DNA from: Novosphingobium sp.
GTDB lineage: Bacteria > Pseudomonadota > Alphaproteobacteria > Sphingomonadales > Sphingomonadaceae
DNA: 64,000 nucleotides
Assembly: GCA_016719755.1 (NCBI GenBank)
Contig: JADJYM010000001.1
Location: forward strand, 1 to 64,000
Direction: 5' to 3'
Shown here: positions 34,860 to 47,193 of the stretch, piece by piece
Layout: every line of letters starts with the position of its first letter
Numbering within the stretch: position 1 is the first letter of the stretch
Position numbers and translations under genes: made by a program
Notes under the pieces: model-generated
The model's input: the letters and a program-made list of their open reading frames with translations, nothing else
Told to the model about the DNA's origin: nothing
The model's database searches: none

Positions 34860-36020
34860 TCAGGGCCGGGGCACGCCGCGCTGGCGGATCAGCCGGGCAT
34901 AGGTATCGGCAACCACCTGGTTGATCCGGTCCCAGCTGAAATCCAGGCTGCGCGCTTCCCCGGCCTCGCCGTGGGCGGCGCGCAGGGCGGGCTGCTCGAT
35001 ATAGGCGCGCAGTGCCTCGGCAAAGGCGTGGACCGCGCCAGGCCGGATCAGCCGCCCGGTAACTCCGTCCAGCACCAGGCTTTCGCTGCCCGTGGCATCG
35101 GCGGCGACCACCGGCAGGCGGCAGGCCATCGCCTCCAGCGTGACGTTGCCAAAGGTTTCGGTGATCGATGGATTGAAGAACACGTCCATCCCCGCCACTG
35201 CGCGGGCCAGGTCCTCGCCGCCCTGAAAGCCGGTGAACACCGCGTCCGGCAGGCGGGTTTCGAACCACTGGCGCGCCGGGCCTTCGCCCACCACCAGCAC
35301 CTTGTGCGGCACGCCCCGGCGATTCAGTTCGTCGATCGCGTCGGAAAACACGTCGAGCCCCTTTTCCATCACCAGCCGGCCAAGGAAGCCCACTGCCACC
35401 TCGTGGTCCGCGATGCCCAGCGCGCGGCGCCATTCCAGATCGCGGCGGCCGGGATGGAACATCTCGCGGTCCACTCCGCGCGACCAGATGTCGATGTCAT
35501 AGTTCATGCGCTGGCTGCGCAGCACCTGGGCCATCGATTCCGACGGGGCGACCAGCGCGTCGCAGCGCCGGTAAAGCCGCCGCAGGATCGCCTCGATCAC
35601 CGGTTCGAAGAAGCCGAGGTGGTAATAGCGGAAATAGGTTTCGAACCGGGTGTGGACCGATGCCAGCACCGGAATCCCGCGCGCCCGCGCCCAGGCCACC
35701 GCGCGGTGACTGCCGCGATCGGGCGAGGCGATGTGGACCACATTGGGCGCGAACTCTTCCAGATCGCGCTTCACCCGGGCCGACAGCCCCATCGGAAAGC
35801 GGTATTCCCCGCGCCCCGGGATCGGGAAATTGGGCACGTCGACCAGATCGCCGGTCGGCGCAAAGGCGGGCTTTTCCACCACCGGCGAATAAACCCGCAC
35901 CGCCGCTCCCTGGCGCAGCAGATAGCCCACCAGCCGGTTAAGCGCCTGGTTCGCCCCGTCGCGGACATAGTTGTAATTGCCCGTGAACAGCGCGATCCGC
36001 AGGTCCGCAGTCTTCACCAT
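34860..36020 (-). CDS. GT4 family glycosyltransferase
   Basis: 386-aa retaining glycosyltransferase with GT-B fold. The N-terminal acceptor domain has GNYNYVRDGANQALNRLV. The nucleotide-sugar domain has GFLGRLVMEKGLD and the GT4 E-x7-E element NPSITETFGNVTLEAMA. It resembles GDP-mannose-dependent mannosyltransferases (MgtA-like) and SqdX-type lipid glycosyltransferases; the acceptor cannot be told. ATG 36020 is preceded by GGGGAG; an upstream ATG adds 21 residues without homology. It stands alone on its strand. Confidence 0.85.
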   Translation of the reverse strand: MVKTADLRIALFTGNYNYVRDGANQALNRLVGYLLRQGAAVRVYSPVVEKPAFAPTGDLVDVPNFPIPGRGEYRFPMGLSARVKRDLEEFAPNVVHIASPDRGSHRAVAWARARGIPVLASVHTRFETYFRYYHLGFFEPVIEAILRRLYRRCDALVAPSESMAQVLRSQRMNYDIDIWSRGVDREMFHPGRRDLEWRRALGIADHEVAVGFLGRLVMEKGLDVFSDAIDELNRRGVPHKVLVVGEGPARQWFETRLPDAVFTGFQGGEDLARAVAGMDVFFNPSITETFGNVTLEAMACRLPVVAADATGSESLVLDGVTGRLIRPGAVHAFAEALRAYIEQPALRAAHGEAGEARSLDFSWDRINQVVADTYARLIRQRGVPRP

Positions 36021-36210
36021 GCCTGCATCTCCCCGGCGGTAGCGGGCAGACAGGACACTGTCGCTGCGCAAATGTCCATCCACCAGCAGCGCGCCACGGC
36101 AAGCCGATCAGGCGAATGGCAAGGGGCAGGATCGATCATGATCGTTCGATAGGGGACTGCGGCGAGAGAGGAAAGCACGGCAAGCTGCGGTTTCCCCTGA
36201 CCGGCGCGGC

Positions 36211-36237
36211 CTCGCCCCTCCCGCCTTGCGGGAAGGG
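36211..36237 (-). terminator. GC-rich hairpin after typA
   Basis: On the minus strand CCCTTCCCGC, AAG, GCGGGAGGG forms a strong stem shortly after the typA stop, but it is not followed by a T-run, so intrinsic termination is uncertain. Nothing else is seen in 36021-36248 except the spacer on the glycosyltransferase side. Confidence 0.35.
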
Positions 36238-36248
36238 CCGCGCAGGCC

Positions 36249-38081
<1,833 letters not shown>

Positions 38082-38213
38082 CAGGATACTTTCATGCGAG
38101 GAAGGGCAGCGCGTGCTGCGCCGCAACATTGCGCGCGCCCCTACCCTAAAGGACGCATCGGAGCAAGCTTTGCGCAATTGCACGGTCCGCCAAAGGGGTT
38201 ATAGGCCCGCGCC

Positions 38214-40871
38214 ATGACCAAAACGATGCTCCGGGCCGCTCTTCTGGCCACCGCCACCCTTCCCGCCGCCGCCTTTGCGCAGGACGCCGCCCCGATCGAG
38301 GAAGAGGCCCTTCCGCCCGAGGAAGAGGCCGCTCCTCCCGCCGACGAGGCATCGCTGCCCGAGGCCGAAGGCAACGAGATCGTCGTCACCGCGACCAAGC
38401 GCGAACAGACCCTGCAGGACGTGCCGATCGCCGTCTCGGTCGCGACTGGCGAGACGCTGGAACGCGCCGCCGTGCGCGATCTCAAGGATTTGCAAAGCCT
38501 GGTTCCCTCGCTGCGGGTGACCCAGCTGCAATCGAGCGCGAACACCAATTTCATCATCCGCGGCTTTGGCAACGGCGCCAACAATGCCGGGATCGAACCG
38601 TCGGTCGGCGTGTTCGTCGACGGGGTCTACCGCTCGCGCACCGCCGCGCAGATCGGCGATCTGCCGGACGTGCAGCGCGTGGAAGTGCTGCGCGGGCCGC
38701 AGTCGACCCTGTTCGGCAAGAACGCCAGCGCCGGCGTGATCAGCCTGGTCACGCGCGAGCCTTCGTTCAAGTTTCGTGGCAATGTCGAGGCGAGCTACGG
38801 CAACTTCAACGCGATCGTGCTGAAGGGCTATGTCAGCGGGCCGGTGACCGAGAACATCGCCGCCAGCCTGTCGGGCCGGATCAACAAGCGCGACGGCTAT
38901 GTCAGCGATGCGGGCTGGGGCGGCAAGTCGAACGAGCGCGACCGCTGGTTCGCGCGCGGCCAGGTGCTGATCGAGCCCAGCGACCAGCTGAAGGTCCGCC
39001 TGATCGCCGATTACGACAAGATCAATGAGGTCTGCTGCGCGGTGGTCAATGTCCGCCGCTCGGCCGCGACAAGCGCGCTTGAAGCGCTGGGCGGCAAGGT
39101 CAACCCGGCCAGCGATCCGTTCGGCGATGTCGCCTGGTCGAACTTCGCCTCGAGCAACGACATCGAGAACTGGGGCATTTCGGGGCAGGCGGACTATCAG
39201 GTCGGCCCGCTCAAGCTCACCTCGATCACCGCCTGGCGCGAAAGCAGCAGCCTGACCAACCAGGATTCGGACTTCACCAGCGCCGACCTGATCGGCGGCA
39301 ACCTGGGCCGGACGAACATCGATACCTTCACCCAGGAACTGCGCGTTTCGGCCGGGTTCATGGACGTGTTCAACGCCATGCTGGGCGCCTACTATTTCGA
39401 CGAGAAGGTCGAAACCAGCAATGCCCTGACCTATGGCACCCAGTTCCGGCCCTATGTGAACCTGCTCAGCGCCGGAGGCGTTTCCGTGCTGGAAACGCAG
39501 GTGCTGGGCCTGCCGCTCAACACCTTCCAGAAGGCCGGACAGGGCCTGTTCGACGACTTCCGGATGAAGAACACCGCCTGGTCGGTGTTCGGCAATGTCG
39601 ATGTCAAGCTGGGCAAGGTCACGCTGACCCTGGGCGCGAACTACACGCGTGACCGCAAGACGGTAACCTCGAACGTCACCAGCACCGATACCTTCTCCGC
39701 GCTCGATCTGGTCGCCATCGGCAACGGGGTGATCCGCAACACCGTGATCGCCAACAAAGTTGGCGCGCAGCTGGGTCTGCCCGGCGCGGCCGATGCCACC
39801 CAGATCCAGAACTGGGCGGCTGGCAACCTGGCGACTTACAACACGATTGTCGCGGGCGCGGTCAGCTTTGCCAATGCCAACCAGACCAACCCTTCGGTCA
39901 ATCCGCTGCTGGCGCTCAGGCCGCTGCAGTTCCTGCCGCCGTTCCGCAACTTCCCCAATGCGGTGGAAACCGGCAAGACCAGCGATGGCGACTGGAGCTG
40001 GACCGCGCGGCTGGCCTATGACCTGTCGGACAGCGTCAATGTCTATGCCAGCTATGCGACTGGCTTCAAGGCCAGCTCGTTCAACCTCTCGCGCGATAGC
40101 CGCCCGCTGGCGTCGGACTATGGCGCGCTGGCATCGGGCGGGCTGCTGGTGCCCAACCTGACCACGGGATCGCGCTATGCCGGGCCAGAGAACGCCAAGG
40201 TGATCGAGCTGGGCCTCAAGGCCAAGTGGGACGTGGCCAGCGCCAACCTGACGCTGTTCAAGCAGCAGATCGACGGGTTCCAGTCGAACACCTTTACCGG
40301 CACCGGCTTCGCGCTGGCCAATGCCGGGCGCCAGACCACGCTGGGCGTCGAGTTTGACGGCATGGTCAAGCCGCACCGCGACCTGACCCTGACCGTGTCG
40401 ATGGTCTATCTCGATCCCAAGTATGACAGCTATGTCGGCTCGCCGCTGGGCGATGCCTCGGGCCTGGCCCCGGCGGGCATCCCCAACCTGTCCGCCACTT
40501 TCGGGGCGCAGTGGAGCAAGGAACTGGCCAGCGGCAACCGTATCGTGCTGCGCGGCGACTATCATTACGAAGCCCCGGTCCAGGTGCTCGACGGGCTGCC
40601 CGGCTTCATCCAGCGCGACGCGCTGGGCCAGGTGATCAGCTATCAGCCCGGCTTCGATGCCGCGCGGCCGTTCCGCCGCGAAGTCAACGATCTTGGCGCC
40701 TCGGCGACCTGGATCATGACCAATGGGCTGGAACTGTCGGTCTGGGGCCGCAACCTGCTGGATGACCGCTATCTGGTGCAGATCTTCGATTCCGTCGCCC
40801 AGTCGGGCTCGGTCTCGGGCTATCCCAACCAGCCGCGCACCTATGGGGTCAGCGCCCGCTTCAAGTGGTAG
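38214..40871 (+). CDS. TonB-dependent outer-membrane receptor
   Basis: 885-aa receptor. The signal peptide ([22 protein letters not shown]) precedes an acidic Pro/Glu linker; the TonB box/plug start [22 protein letters not shown], plug motifs ([27 protein letters not shown] and [19 protein letters not shown]) and a 22-strand barrel region end in the typical aromatic tail YGVSARFKW. This is the long, substrate-unknown class that sphingomonads carry in many copies. No transporter or sigma/anti-sigma pair lies beside it. A terminator follows. Confidence 0.93.
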   Translation: MTKTMLRAALLATATLPAAAFAQDAAPIEEEALPPEEEAAPPADEASLPEAEGNEIVVTATKREQTLQDVPIAVSVATGETLERAAVRDLKDLQSLVPSLRVTQLQSSANTNFIIRGFGNGANNAGIEPSVGVFVDGVYRSRTAAQIGDLPDVQRVEVLRGPQSTLFGKNASAGVISLVTREPSFKFRGNVEASYGNFNAIVLKGYVSGPVTENIAASLSGRINKRDGYVSDAGWGGKSNERDRWFARGQVLIEPSDQLKVRLIADYDKINEVCCAVVNVRRSAATSALEALGGKVNPASDPFGDVAWSNFASSNDIENWGISGQADYQVGPLKLTSITAWRESSSLTNQDSDFTSADLIGGNLGRTNIDTFTQELRVSAGFMDVFNAMLGAYYFDEKVETSNALTYGTQFRPYVNLLSAGGVSVLETQVLGLPLNTFQKAGQGLFDDFRMKNTAWSVFGNVDVKLGKVTLTLGANYTRDRKTVTSNVTSTDTFSALDLVAIGNGVIRNTVIANKVGAQLGLPGAADATQIQNWAAGNLATYNTIVAGAVSFANANQTNPSVNPLLALRPLQFLPPFRNFPNAVETGKTSDGDWSWTARLAYDLSDSVNVYASYATGFKASSFNLSRDSRPLASDYGALASGGLLVPNLTTGSRYAGPENAKVIELGLKAKWDVASANLTLFKQQIDGFQSNTFTGTGFALANAGRQTTLGVEFDGMVKPHRDLTLTVSMVYLDPKYDSYVGSPLGDASGLAPAGIPNLSATFGAQWSKELASGNRIVLRGDYHYEAPVQVLDGLPGFIQRDALGQVISYQPGFDAARPFRREVNDLGASATWIMTNGLELSVWGRNLLDDRYLVQIFDSVAQSGSVSGYPNQPRTYGVSARFKW

Positions 40872-40901
40872 GCGCTGGCCTGCCGTTACGGCAAGCACGG
40901 G

Positions 40902-40928
40902 AAGGGGGTGGCTCGCCGCCCCCTTTTT
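40902..40928 (+). terminator. Intrinsic terminator after TonB receptor
   Basis: GGGGGTGGC, TC, GCCGCCCCC followed by TTTTT: a nine-pair stem (one G-U) with a five-base T-run, about 30 bp after the receptor stop. Confidence 0.75.
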
Positions 40929-41008
40929 CGTTGCGCAAGTCGAATAATTGTGGTGGCATCCGTACTTATGGCCCCATCCCGGGCCGTGGAGCAGAAGGGG
41001 GAACTGTC

Positions 41009-41416
41009 ATGCTCGATTGGATGCTGATGCCGTACAAGCGCTATGCCGACTTTTCGGGCCGGTCACGGCGCAAGGAATTCTGGATGTTCTACCTGTTCGT
41101 GATGGTCGTCTACTTCGTGTTGATGACCGTTGCCGGAATGGGCATGGCTTCGATGACGGTCGATCCCGAAACCGGCGAACTGTCGGGCGGGGGGATGTCC
41201 TCGATGATGAGCATCGTGATCCTGCTGTTCTGGGTGGCGACGATCATCCCGATGCTTGCCGTGCAGGTGCGCCGCTGCCACGATCAGGACAAGTCCGGCT
41301 GGTTCATCCTGGTGCCGATCTACGGCATCATCCTGATGTTCCTTGAAGGCACGCGCGGACCCAACCGCTTCGGTCCCGATCCCAAGGCGGACGAGAACGC
41401 CGGCCCGGTCGGCTGA
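41009..41416 (+). CDS. DUF805 membrane protein 1
   Basis: 135-aa inner-membrane protein of the DUF805 family. The diagnostic N-terminus is present (YKRYADFSGRSRRKEFW), with hydrophobic segments MFYLFVMVVYFVLMTV and MMSIVILLFWVATIIPMLAV, the loop VRRCHDQDKSGWF and the tail GPNRFGPDPK. Function unknown. ATG 41009 has AGAAGGGGGAAC upstream. It is followed by a second, diverged copy, indicating a local duplication. Confidence 0.88.
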   Translation: MLDWMLMPYKRYADFSGRSRRKEFWMFYLFVMVVYFVLMTVAGMGMASMTVDPETGELSGGGMSSMMSIVILLFWVATIIPMLAVQVRRCHDQDKSGWFILVPIYGIILMFLEGTRGPNRFGPDPKADENAGPVG

Positions 41417-41442
41417 TCGCCACGCCATTTTGCAGTACCGCT

Positions 41443-41473
41443 AGGCCGGTGCCCGCAGGGGCGCCGGCCTTTG
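41443..41473 (+). terminator. Possible terminator between the DUF805 genes
   Basis: AGGCCGG (41443-41449) pairs with CCGGCCT (41464-41470), with further GC pairing in the loop (GCCC with GGGC) and a short TTTG after it. Confidence 0.4.
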
Positions 41474-41502
41474 CCGGTTGAACCATCAAGCAGGAATTAC
41501 TC

Positions 41503-41922
41503 ATGGACTGGATGACCATGGCGCTGCGGCGCTATGTCGATTTCGAAGGCCGCTCGCAGCGCAAGGAATACTGGATGTTCCAGCTGTTCCAGGTGCTGGT
41601 CTATCTGTTGTGCGTGGCGATCATGCTCGCCGGGGTGCCGTGGAACGATATGGACAATCCCAATTCGCAGCCCGGGCCGCTGCTGTGGGTCGGGATCGGC
41701 CTGGCGGGGCTGTTCTGGCTGGGCACCCTGCTGCCCAGCATCGCCGTGACCGTGCGGCGGTTCCACGATCAGGACCAGACCGGCTGGCTCTACCTGCTTT
41801 ATTTCATCCCCTACATCGGCGGGATCGTGGTCTTCGTGTTCATGTGCCTTGATGGCACGGCGGGCGACAACAAGTTCGGCCCGGACCCCAAGGGGCGCGG
41901 GGCGATGGACGTATTTTCCTGA
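41503..41922 (+). CDS. DUF805 membrane protein 2
   Basis: 139-aa paralogue of the preceding gene: RRYVDFEGRSQRKEYWMF, membrane segments VLVYLLCVAIMLAG, LLWVGIGLAGLFWLG, and the conserved VRRFHDQDQTGWLYLL and NKFGPDPKG blocks. Function unknown, inner membrane. The 210 bp after it down to 42134 hold no gene; that stretch includes a pair of partly complementary GC-rich sequences. Confidence 0.88.
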   Translation: MDWMTMALRRYVDFEGRSQRKEYWMFQLFQVLVYLLCVAIMLAGVPWNDMDNPNSQPGPLLWVGIGLAGLFWLGTLLPSIAVTVRRFHDQDQTGWLYLLYFIPYIGGIVVFVFMCLDGTAGDNKFGPDPKGRGAMDVFS

Positions 41923-42134
41923 TCGGCCGAGGGGCGGGGCGGCCCGCAAGGGCCGGTGCCGTGCCGCCCTGGATTGCCGCTTCGCTTCGCTCCTCGCAAC
42001 GACGAGCCCGGGTGAGGGAGGTCGGAGGACTGGCGCCCCGGCGCCCCCGCCATTTCTTCGTCGTTGCGAGGCCGCATGGCCCCGGCAATCCATGATCAGC
42101 AAGGCGCCGTCGTTCGCCGCATCGAAGCGCCCGC

Positions 42135-44672
42135 CTAAAGCTCCCGCAGCGCCTGCGCCGGTTTGGCGCGCAGCAGCGGCAGCGATCCGCCCAGCGCGAA
42201 CAGGATCACCAGCCCCAGGCCCGCGCCCAGCACGGCCAGCACTTGCGGCCAGTTCGGCAGCCAGTCGAATTCGAACAGCTGCACCACCACCAGCCAGGCC
42301 ACGCCGCTACCCAGCGCCAGCGCCACGCCCGCCAGCAGCAGCGCCAGCAGGCCGTATTCCGCCGCCTGCAAGGCCAGCAGCTGGCGCCGGCTGGCGCCCA
42401 GCACGCGCAGGATCACGTTATCGTAAAGCCGGCTCGCCCGCGCCGCCGCGATGGCGCCCAGCAGCACCGCCACCCCGGCCAGCACCGCCACTGAGGCTGC
42501 GGCCAGTACGGCCACGCTGACCTGCCCCAGCAGGGCGCGCGCCTGGGTCAGCACGCCGCCGACCTCGATGACCGAACTGGACGGGAAACCGCGCACCAGC
42601 GCGCGCAGCAGCGGGCCATTGTCGGTGGAGGCGCCTGCCGCGCCGTCCGGCAGGTCGATGGTCGCGGCCAGGTTGTGCGGCGCGTCGGTCAGCGCGTTGG
42701 GGCTGAACACCAGCACATAGTTGAAGCCCATCGAATCCCAGTCGATCCGCCGCAGCGAGGAAATGCGCGCGGTGCGCTCCACCCCCAGCAGGCCGACACC
42801 CAGGTAATCGCCGATCTTCAGGTCCAGCGCCTCGGCCAGCCGCTCGTCGATCGAAACCAGCGGCTCGCCCGCATAGTCCTTGGCCCACCACGTCCCGGCG
42901 GTAACGGTATTCCCTTCGGGAACCTGTTCCGAATAGGTCAGCCCGCGTTCGCCGCGCAGCGGCCAGGCGCCTTCGGGAATGGTCTTGAGGCTGGAGACGC
43001 GGATCATCGCGTCCTTTGGCCCATAGGCCAGGATCGAGCCGCGCAGCGCGGGCACTGTGCGCACTTCCGCTTCGGGAGCCACTGCGCTGACCGCCGCGCG
43101 GAAGGCATCGGCCCGCTCGCGCGGGACGTCGAGCACGAAATAGTCCGGCGCGCGCGCAGGCACCCGCCGCTCGATATTGGCATCCAGGCTGGTCTGCACC
43201 GCCGCCAGCAGCACGAAGGCGGAAAGCCCAAAGCCCAGCGCCGTCACCAGCGCGCCGGTCTGCGCACCGGGGCGGTGGAGGTTGGCCAGGGCAAGCCGCA
43301 GCAGGGGATGGCCCGGGCGCGGCAGGCGGGCGGCAAGCTTGCGGATCGCCCAGCCAAGCGCGCCCAGCAGCACCAGCAGACCCAGCGCGCCCGCCAGGAA
43401 CCAGGCTGTGACCAGCGGCTGCGCGGCGGTTAGCATGGCCAGCGCGGCAATCGCCGCCAGGCCCAGCCCGACCGGCAGCACCAGCTCGCGGCGGTTGGAC
43501 GGCAGCGGCGTCACCCGGGCGCGCATCAGCGCCATTGCCGGAAAGCGCCGCGCGGCAAGCAGCGGCGGCACGGCGAAGACCAGCGCGACCAGCAGGCCAT
43601 AGGTCATGGCACGCAGCAGCGCGGTGGGATCGAACACCAGCCCGCGCGCCACGGGCAGCAGATCCCCCAGCGCGGCGGCGAACAGCGGGGTGACCAGCAC
43701 CCCCGCAATCAGCCCGGCAAGACTGCCGACCAGCGCGGCGGCGGTGATTTGCAGCAGGTAGATCCGGGCGATGTCGGTGCTGGAAGCGCCCAGCACTTTC
43801 AGCGTGGCAATGCTGGTGCGCCGCGCTTCGAGGTATGAGGAAACCCCGCCGCCGATGCCGATGCCCGCGATGGCGAGCGCGGCCAGGCCGACCAGGACCA
43901 GGAACTCGCCCATTCGGCTGACGAAGCGTTCAGCCCCCGGCGCGGCGCGATCGCGGGTGCGGTATTCAAAGCCCGCAGCGGGGAACTGACGCTTGAGCGC
44001 CTCCACGCTGGCCGTGGGATCGGCGGCGGGCGGCAGGGCGATCCGCACCTTGCTGCGGTACATCGCGCCGGGCGCGGTCAGGCCCGCGGCGGCGGGCAGG
44101 GCGGCATCGACCACCACCACCGGGCCAAGCGTGAAGCCTTCGCCCAGCCGGTCGGGCTCGACTGCCAGGATTCCGCCGACGCGCAGGGCGGTAGTGCCGA
44201 TGGTCACGGAATCGCCCGGGCCAACCCCCAGCCGCTGGGCCGCGCCCTCGGCCAGCCAGGCTGCCGAGGGCGGGGGCGCGCCAACCGCGCGGCCGTCCTT
44301 CAGCCGCGCCGTGCCGACCAGCGGCCAGCGCGCGTCGACCGCTTTCAGCTCGATCGGCACCGCCAGATCGCCCGAACGCGCCATTGCCTGCATCCGGGTG
44401 CCGGTGGAAATGGTGCCCAGTTGCGCAAAGGCGGCGTTTTCCTGCGCCGAAGGTTCGCGCTGCCAGACCGAAACTTCCACATCGCCACCCAGGATCGTGC
44501 GCCCGCGCCCGTCCAGCTCGCTTTCGATCGCTCCGGTCAGGGTGCCGATCGCAGCCAGCGCGCCGACGCCCAGGAACAGGCAGACCAGCAGCAGCCGCAG
44601 CCCCCGGAACCGCGCCGAAAGATCGCGCCGGGCTATCGCCCAGGCGGTGCTCCAGGGCAGGGCGGTGCTCAC
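42135..44672 (-). CDS. FtsX-like ABC transporter permease (YbbP type)
   Basis: 845-aa permease. An N-terminal membrane helix (LLLVCLFLGVGALAAIGTLTG) is followed by a MacB-like periplasmic domain and two FtsX cores (MGEFLVLVGLAALAIAGIGIGGGVSSYLEAR, then VAVLAAASVAVLAGVAVLLG), about ten membrane spans in total. Together with the ATPase gene that overlaps its start by 4 bp and the divergent arylesterase it matches the ybbA-ybbP-tesA cluster. The substrate is not established for this family; lipid or lipoprotein handling is often suggested. Confidence 0.88.
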   Translation of the reverse strand: MSTALPWSTAWAIARRDLSARFRGLRLLLVCLFLGVGALAAIGTLTGAIESELDGRGRTILGGDVEVSVWQREPSAQENAAFAQLGTISTGTRMQAMARSGDLAVPIELKAVDARWPLVGTARLKDGRAVGAPPPSAAWLAEGAAQRLGVGPGDSVTIGTTALRVGGILAVEPDRLGEGFTLGPVVVVDAALPAAAGLTAPGAMYRSKVRIALPPAADPTASVEALKRQFPAAGFEYRTRDRAAPGAERFVSRMGEFLVLVGLAALAIAGIGIGGGVSSYLEARRTSIATLKVLGASSTDIARIYLLQITAAALVGSLAGLIAGVLVTPLFAAALGDLLPVARGLVFDPTALLRAMTYGLLVALVFAVPPLLAARRFPAMALMRARVTPLPSNRRELVLPVGLGLAAIAALAMLTAAQPLVTAWFLAGALGLLVLLGALGWAIRKLAARLPRPGHPLLRLALANLHRPGAQTGALVTALGFGLSAFVLLAAVQTSLDANIERRVPARAPDYFVLDVPRERADAFRAAVSAVAPEAEVRTVPALRGSILAYGPKDAMIRVSSLKTIPEGAWPLRGERGLTYSEQVPEGNTVTAGTWWAKDYAGEPLVSIDERLAEALDLKIGDYLGVGLLGVERTARISSLRRIDWDSMGFNYVLVFSPNALTDAPHNLAATIDLPDGAAGASTDNGPLLRALVRGFPSSSVIEVGGVLTQARALLGQVSVAVLAAASVAVLAGVAVLLGAIAAARASRLYDNVILRVLGASRRQLLALQAAEYGLLALLLAGVALALGSGVAWLVVVQLFEFDWLPNWPQVLAVLGAGLGLVILFALGGSLPLLRAKPAQALREL

Positions 44673-45361
44673 GCCGGGGCGCTGTCGCTGACGATCCGCC
44701 CGTCGCCGAGCGTGATGACCCGTTCGCAGCGCGCGGCCAGGCTGGCATCGTGGGTTATGATCACCAGCGTCGCCTGCGCGTCGGCGCGGCGGGCGAACAG
44801 CAGGTCGATGATCCCCGCGCCGGTCGCGGCATCAAGGTTGCCGGTCGGCTCGTCGGCAAAGACCAGCGCCGGGCGCGGGGCAAGCGCGCGGGCGATGGCC
44901 ACGCGCTGCTGTTCGCCGCCCGAAAGCTGCGCCGGGTAATGGTTCAGCCGGTGGCCCAGGCCCACCGCTGCCAGTTCCGCCTCGGCGCGGGGGCGAGCAT
45001 CGGCCAGGCCGGCCAGTTCCAGCGGGGTCATCACGTTTTCCAGGGCGGTCATGGTCGGCAGCAGGTGAAAGGCCTGGAGCACGATCCCGATCCGCCCGCG
45101 CCGCGCGGCGGCCAGCTGATCCTCGGACAGGGCGGCAAAATCCTCCCCGGCGATGGTCAGGCTGCCCGATGTGGCGCGTTCCAGCCCGGACAGCACCGCC
45201 ATCAGGCTCGACTTGCCGGAGCCCGAAGGGCCAAGCAGCGCCAGCGTCTGGCCTTGCGGAACGGTCAGCCCCACGCCGCGCAGCACTTCCACCGCGCTGT
45301 CAGCCGAGCCGAGGCGGAGAGTAAGGTCTTTGGCGGCAATCGCCGGAAGGGGGCTTGTCAC
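44669..45361 (-). CDS. ABC transporter ATP-binding protein (YbbA/LolD type)
   Basis: 230-aa ATPase of the MacB/LolD group: Walker A LLGPSGSGKSSLMAVL, Q-loop, signature AQLSGGEQQRVAIARALA, Walker B ALVFADEPTGNLD, H-switch VIITHDASLA. It pairs with the FtsX-like permease downstream (4-bp overlap). It is divergent from the arylesterase gene with about 50 bp between them, a space that must hold both promoters. Confidence 0.93.
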   Translation of the reverse strand: MTSPLPAIAAKDLTLRLGSADSAVEVLRGVGLTVPQGQTLALLGPSGSGKSSLMAVLSGLERATSGSLTIAGEDFAALSEDQLAAARRGRIGIVLQAFHLLPTMTALENVMTPLELAGLADARPRAEAELAAVGLGHRLNHYPAQLSGGEQQRVAIARALAPRPALVFADEPTGNLDAATGAGIIDLLFARRADAQATLVIITHDASLAARCERVITLGDGRIVSDSAPA

Positions 45362-45410
45362 GTCAGCGCGATGCCATAGCTAGAGGGAGATAATGCGAGG
45401 AACTTGCACG

Positions 45411-46151
45411 ATGAAATGGATTGCCCCCTGCCGACTTGCAACCCCCCTTGCCCTAATGGCCATGCTGGCCGCCTGCGGCAGCGATCAGCCGGCCACCCCC
45501 GTGCCGGACAAGGCCGGGGCCGTAGCCGCCCCGGAACCGCCGCCAGCGCTGCCCGTGGTGGGCGAGGAGCTGCGGATCGTGGCGCTGGGCGACAGCCTGT
45601 TCGCGGGCTATGGCGTCGATCCCGGCCAGTCCTATCCGGCACGGATCGAGGCGGCGCTGCGCGCGCGCGGGATCAACGCGCGGATGACCAACGCGGGGGT
45701 TTCGGGTGATACCACATCGGGCGGGCTCGGCCGCGTCGACTTCGTGCTGGACAGCATGGCCAAGCCGCCGCAGCTTGTGCTGATCAGCCTTGGCGGGAAC
45801 GATATGCTGCGCGGCCTGCCGCCAGAGGAGACCCGCAAGAACCTGGCCGCGATCCTTGGCAAGCTGAAGGACCGCAAGATTCCCGTCGTGCTGATGGGGA
45901 TGCTGGCCCCGCCCAATCTGGGGGCGGACTATGCCGCGAAGTTCAACCCGGTCTACCCGGCGCTGGCGAAGGAATACGGGGCAACGCTGGTGCCGTTCTT
46001 CCTTCAGCCGGTGGTTGGCAGGCCGGATCTGATCCAGGCCGACCGGATTCATCCGACCGCTGAAGGGATCGACCTGCTGGTCGGCGCGACGATCGATCAG
46101 GTGGCGGGGGCGCTGCCGGTCAGCCCAGCCGCTCCGCCAGCCCCTCGCTGA
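45411..46151 (+). CDS. Arylesterase / SGNH hydrolase (TesA-like lipoprotein)
   Basis: 246-aa GDSL hydrolase. The signal peptide has a lipobox (MLAACG), suggesting membrane anchoring in the periplasm. Catalytic blocks: ALGDSLFAGYG (Ser), Gly in the second block, GGNDML (Asn), DRIHPTAEG (Asp and His). ATG 45411 with GAGGAAC upstream is preferred over the ATG six codons earlier. Its 3' end overlaps the convergent recF 3' end by 32 bp. Confidence 0.9.
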   Translation: MKWIAPCRLATPLALMAMLAACGSDQPATPVPDKAGAVAAPEPPPALPVVGEELRIVALGDSLFAGYGVDPGQSYPARIEAALRARGINARMTNAGVSGDTTSGGLGRVDFVLDSMAKPPQLVLISLGGNDMLRGLPPEETRKNLAAILGKLKDRKIPVVLMGMLAPPNLGADYAAKFNPVYPALAKEYGATLVPFFLQPVVGRPDLIQADRIHPTAEGIDLLVGATIDQVAGALPVSPAAPPAPR

Positions 46152-47193
46152 TCCGCCATACCGCCGCCTCGCGCTCAATCGCGGCGAAGGGAGCGAGTTC
46201 CGTGCCGGTCAGCCAGACCTGCGCGCCGCCTTCGCGCAGGCGGCCGAACAGCGCCTCGCGCCGCACCGGATCGAGGTGGGCCGCCACCTCGTCGAGCAGC
46301 AGCAGGGCGGGGCGGGCATTGTCGAGCAGACCCGCATGGGCCAGCGTGATGGCGATCAGCATCGCCTTCTGCTCCCCGGTCGAGCACTCCGCCGCGTTCT
46401 GGCCCTTGCCGGCCATGACCACGTCCAGTTCGTCGCGGTGCGGCCCGGTCAGGGTGCGCTGCGCTGCGCGGTCGCGCGCCCGGCCAGAGCGAAGCGCGGC
46501 GGCCAGTTCCTCCGCGCCCAGCGGCCCGCCGGGGCGATAGGTCAGTTCGGGCCGGGCAAACGGCGCTTCGGGCAGCACCGCAAGCTGCGCCGAAAGGCGC
46601 TCCACCAGCCGCGCGCGGGCCTCGGCCACCAGCGAACCGGCTTCGGCCAGTTGGCCCTCCAGCGCGTCGAGCCAGGCGGGATCGGGCTCGGTATCGCCGC
46701 TCAGCAGGCGGTTGCGCTCGCGCAGGGCGCTTTCCGCCCGCGCGGCGTTGCGGGCGTGGCCCGGCTCCAGCGCCAGCACCAGCCGGTCAAGAAATCGCCG
46801 CCGCGCGCCAGCGCTTTCGGCGAACAGGCGGTCCATCGCCGGGGTCAGCCAGCCGATTGAAAGCCATTCGGCCAGCCGCAGCGCGGGGGCCTCCGCCCCG
46901 TTGACCTGCACGATCCGGCGCCCGGGCCGGTCGCTCCGCACCCCGGTGCCCAGCCGCACGGCGCCGTCCAGCTCCGCGCTGACCGCGAAGCCGCCGTCGC
47001 CGCCTTGCGCGGGCATGTCGGGCAGGGCGGCGCGGCGCAGCCCGCGCCCGGGGGCCAGCAGCGACAGCGCCTCCAGCACGTTGGTTTTGCCTGCGCCGTT
47101 TTCACCGACCAGCAGGTTGAACCGCGCCGTCCCGTCGAGCCAGGTCTCGCGGTGGTTGCGGAAGCGGGAGAGGGTAATGCGGTCGAGCCCCAT
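46120..47193 (-). CDS. recF: DNA replication/repair protein RecF
   Basis: 357-aa SMC-like ATPase of the RecFOR gap-repair pathway. Walker A LVGENGAGKTNVLEAL, the N-terminal RITLSRFRNHRETWLD, and the ABC-type signature ECSTGEQKAMLIAITLAHA with Walker B ALLLLDEVAAHLD. The length is normal. dnaA, dnaN and gyrB are not adjacent, as is usual in alphaproteobacteria. Confidence 0.95.
   Translation of the reverse strand: MGLDRITLSRFRNHRETWLDGTARFNLLVGENGAGKTNVLEALSLLAPGRGLRRAALPDMPAQGGDGGFAVSAELDGAVRLGTGVRSDRPGRRIVQVNGAEAPALRLAEWLSIGWLTPAMDRLFAESAGARRRFLDRLVLALEPGHARNAARAESALRERNRLLSGDTEPDPAWLDALEGQLAEAGSLVAEARARLVERLSAQLAVLPEAPFARPELTYRPGGPLGAEELAAALRSGRARDRAAQRTLTGPHRDELDVVMAGKGQNAAECSTGEQKAMLIAITLAHAGLLDNARPALLLLDEVAAHLDPVRREALFGRLREGGAQVWLTGTELAPFAAIEREAAVWRISEGLAERLG

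Noticed and set aside
36211..36237. Strong intrinsic terminator for typA
   Set aside because: Stem present but no T-run; kept only as a low-confidence hairpin.
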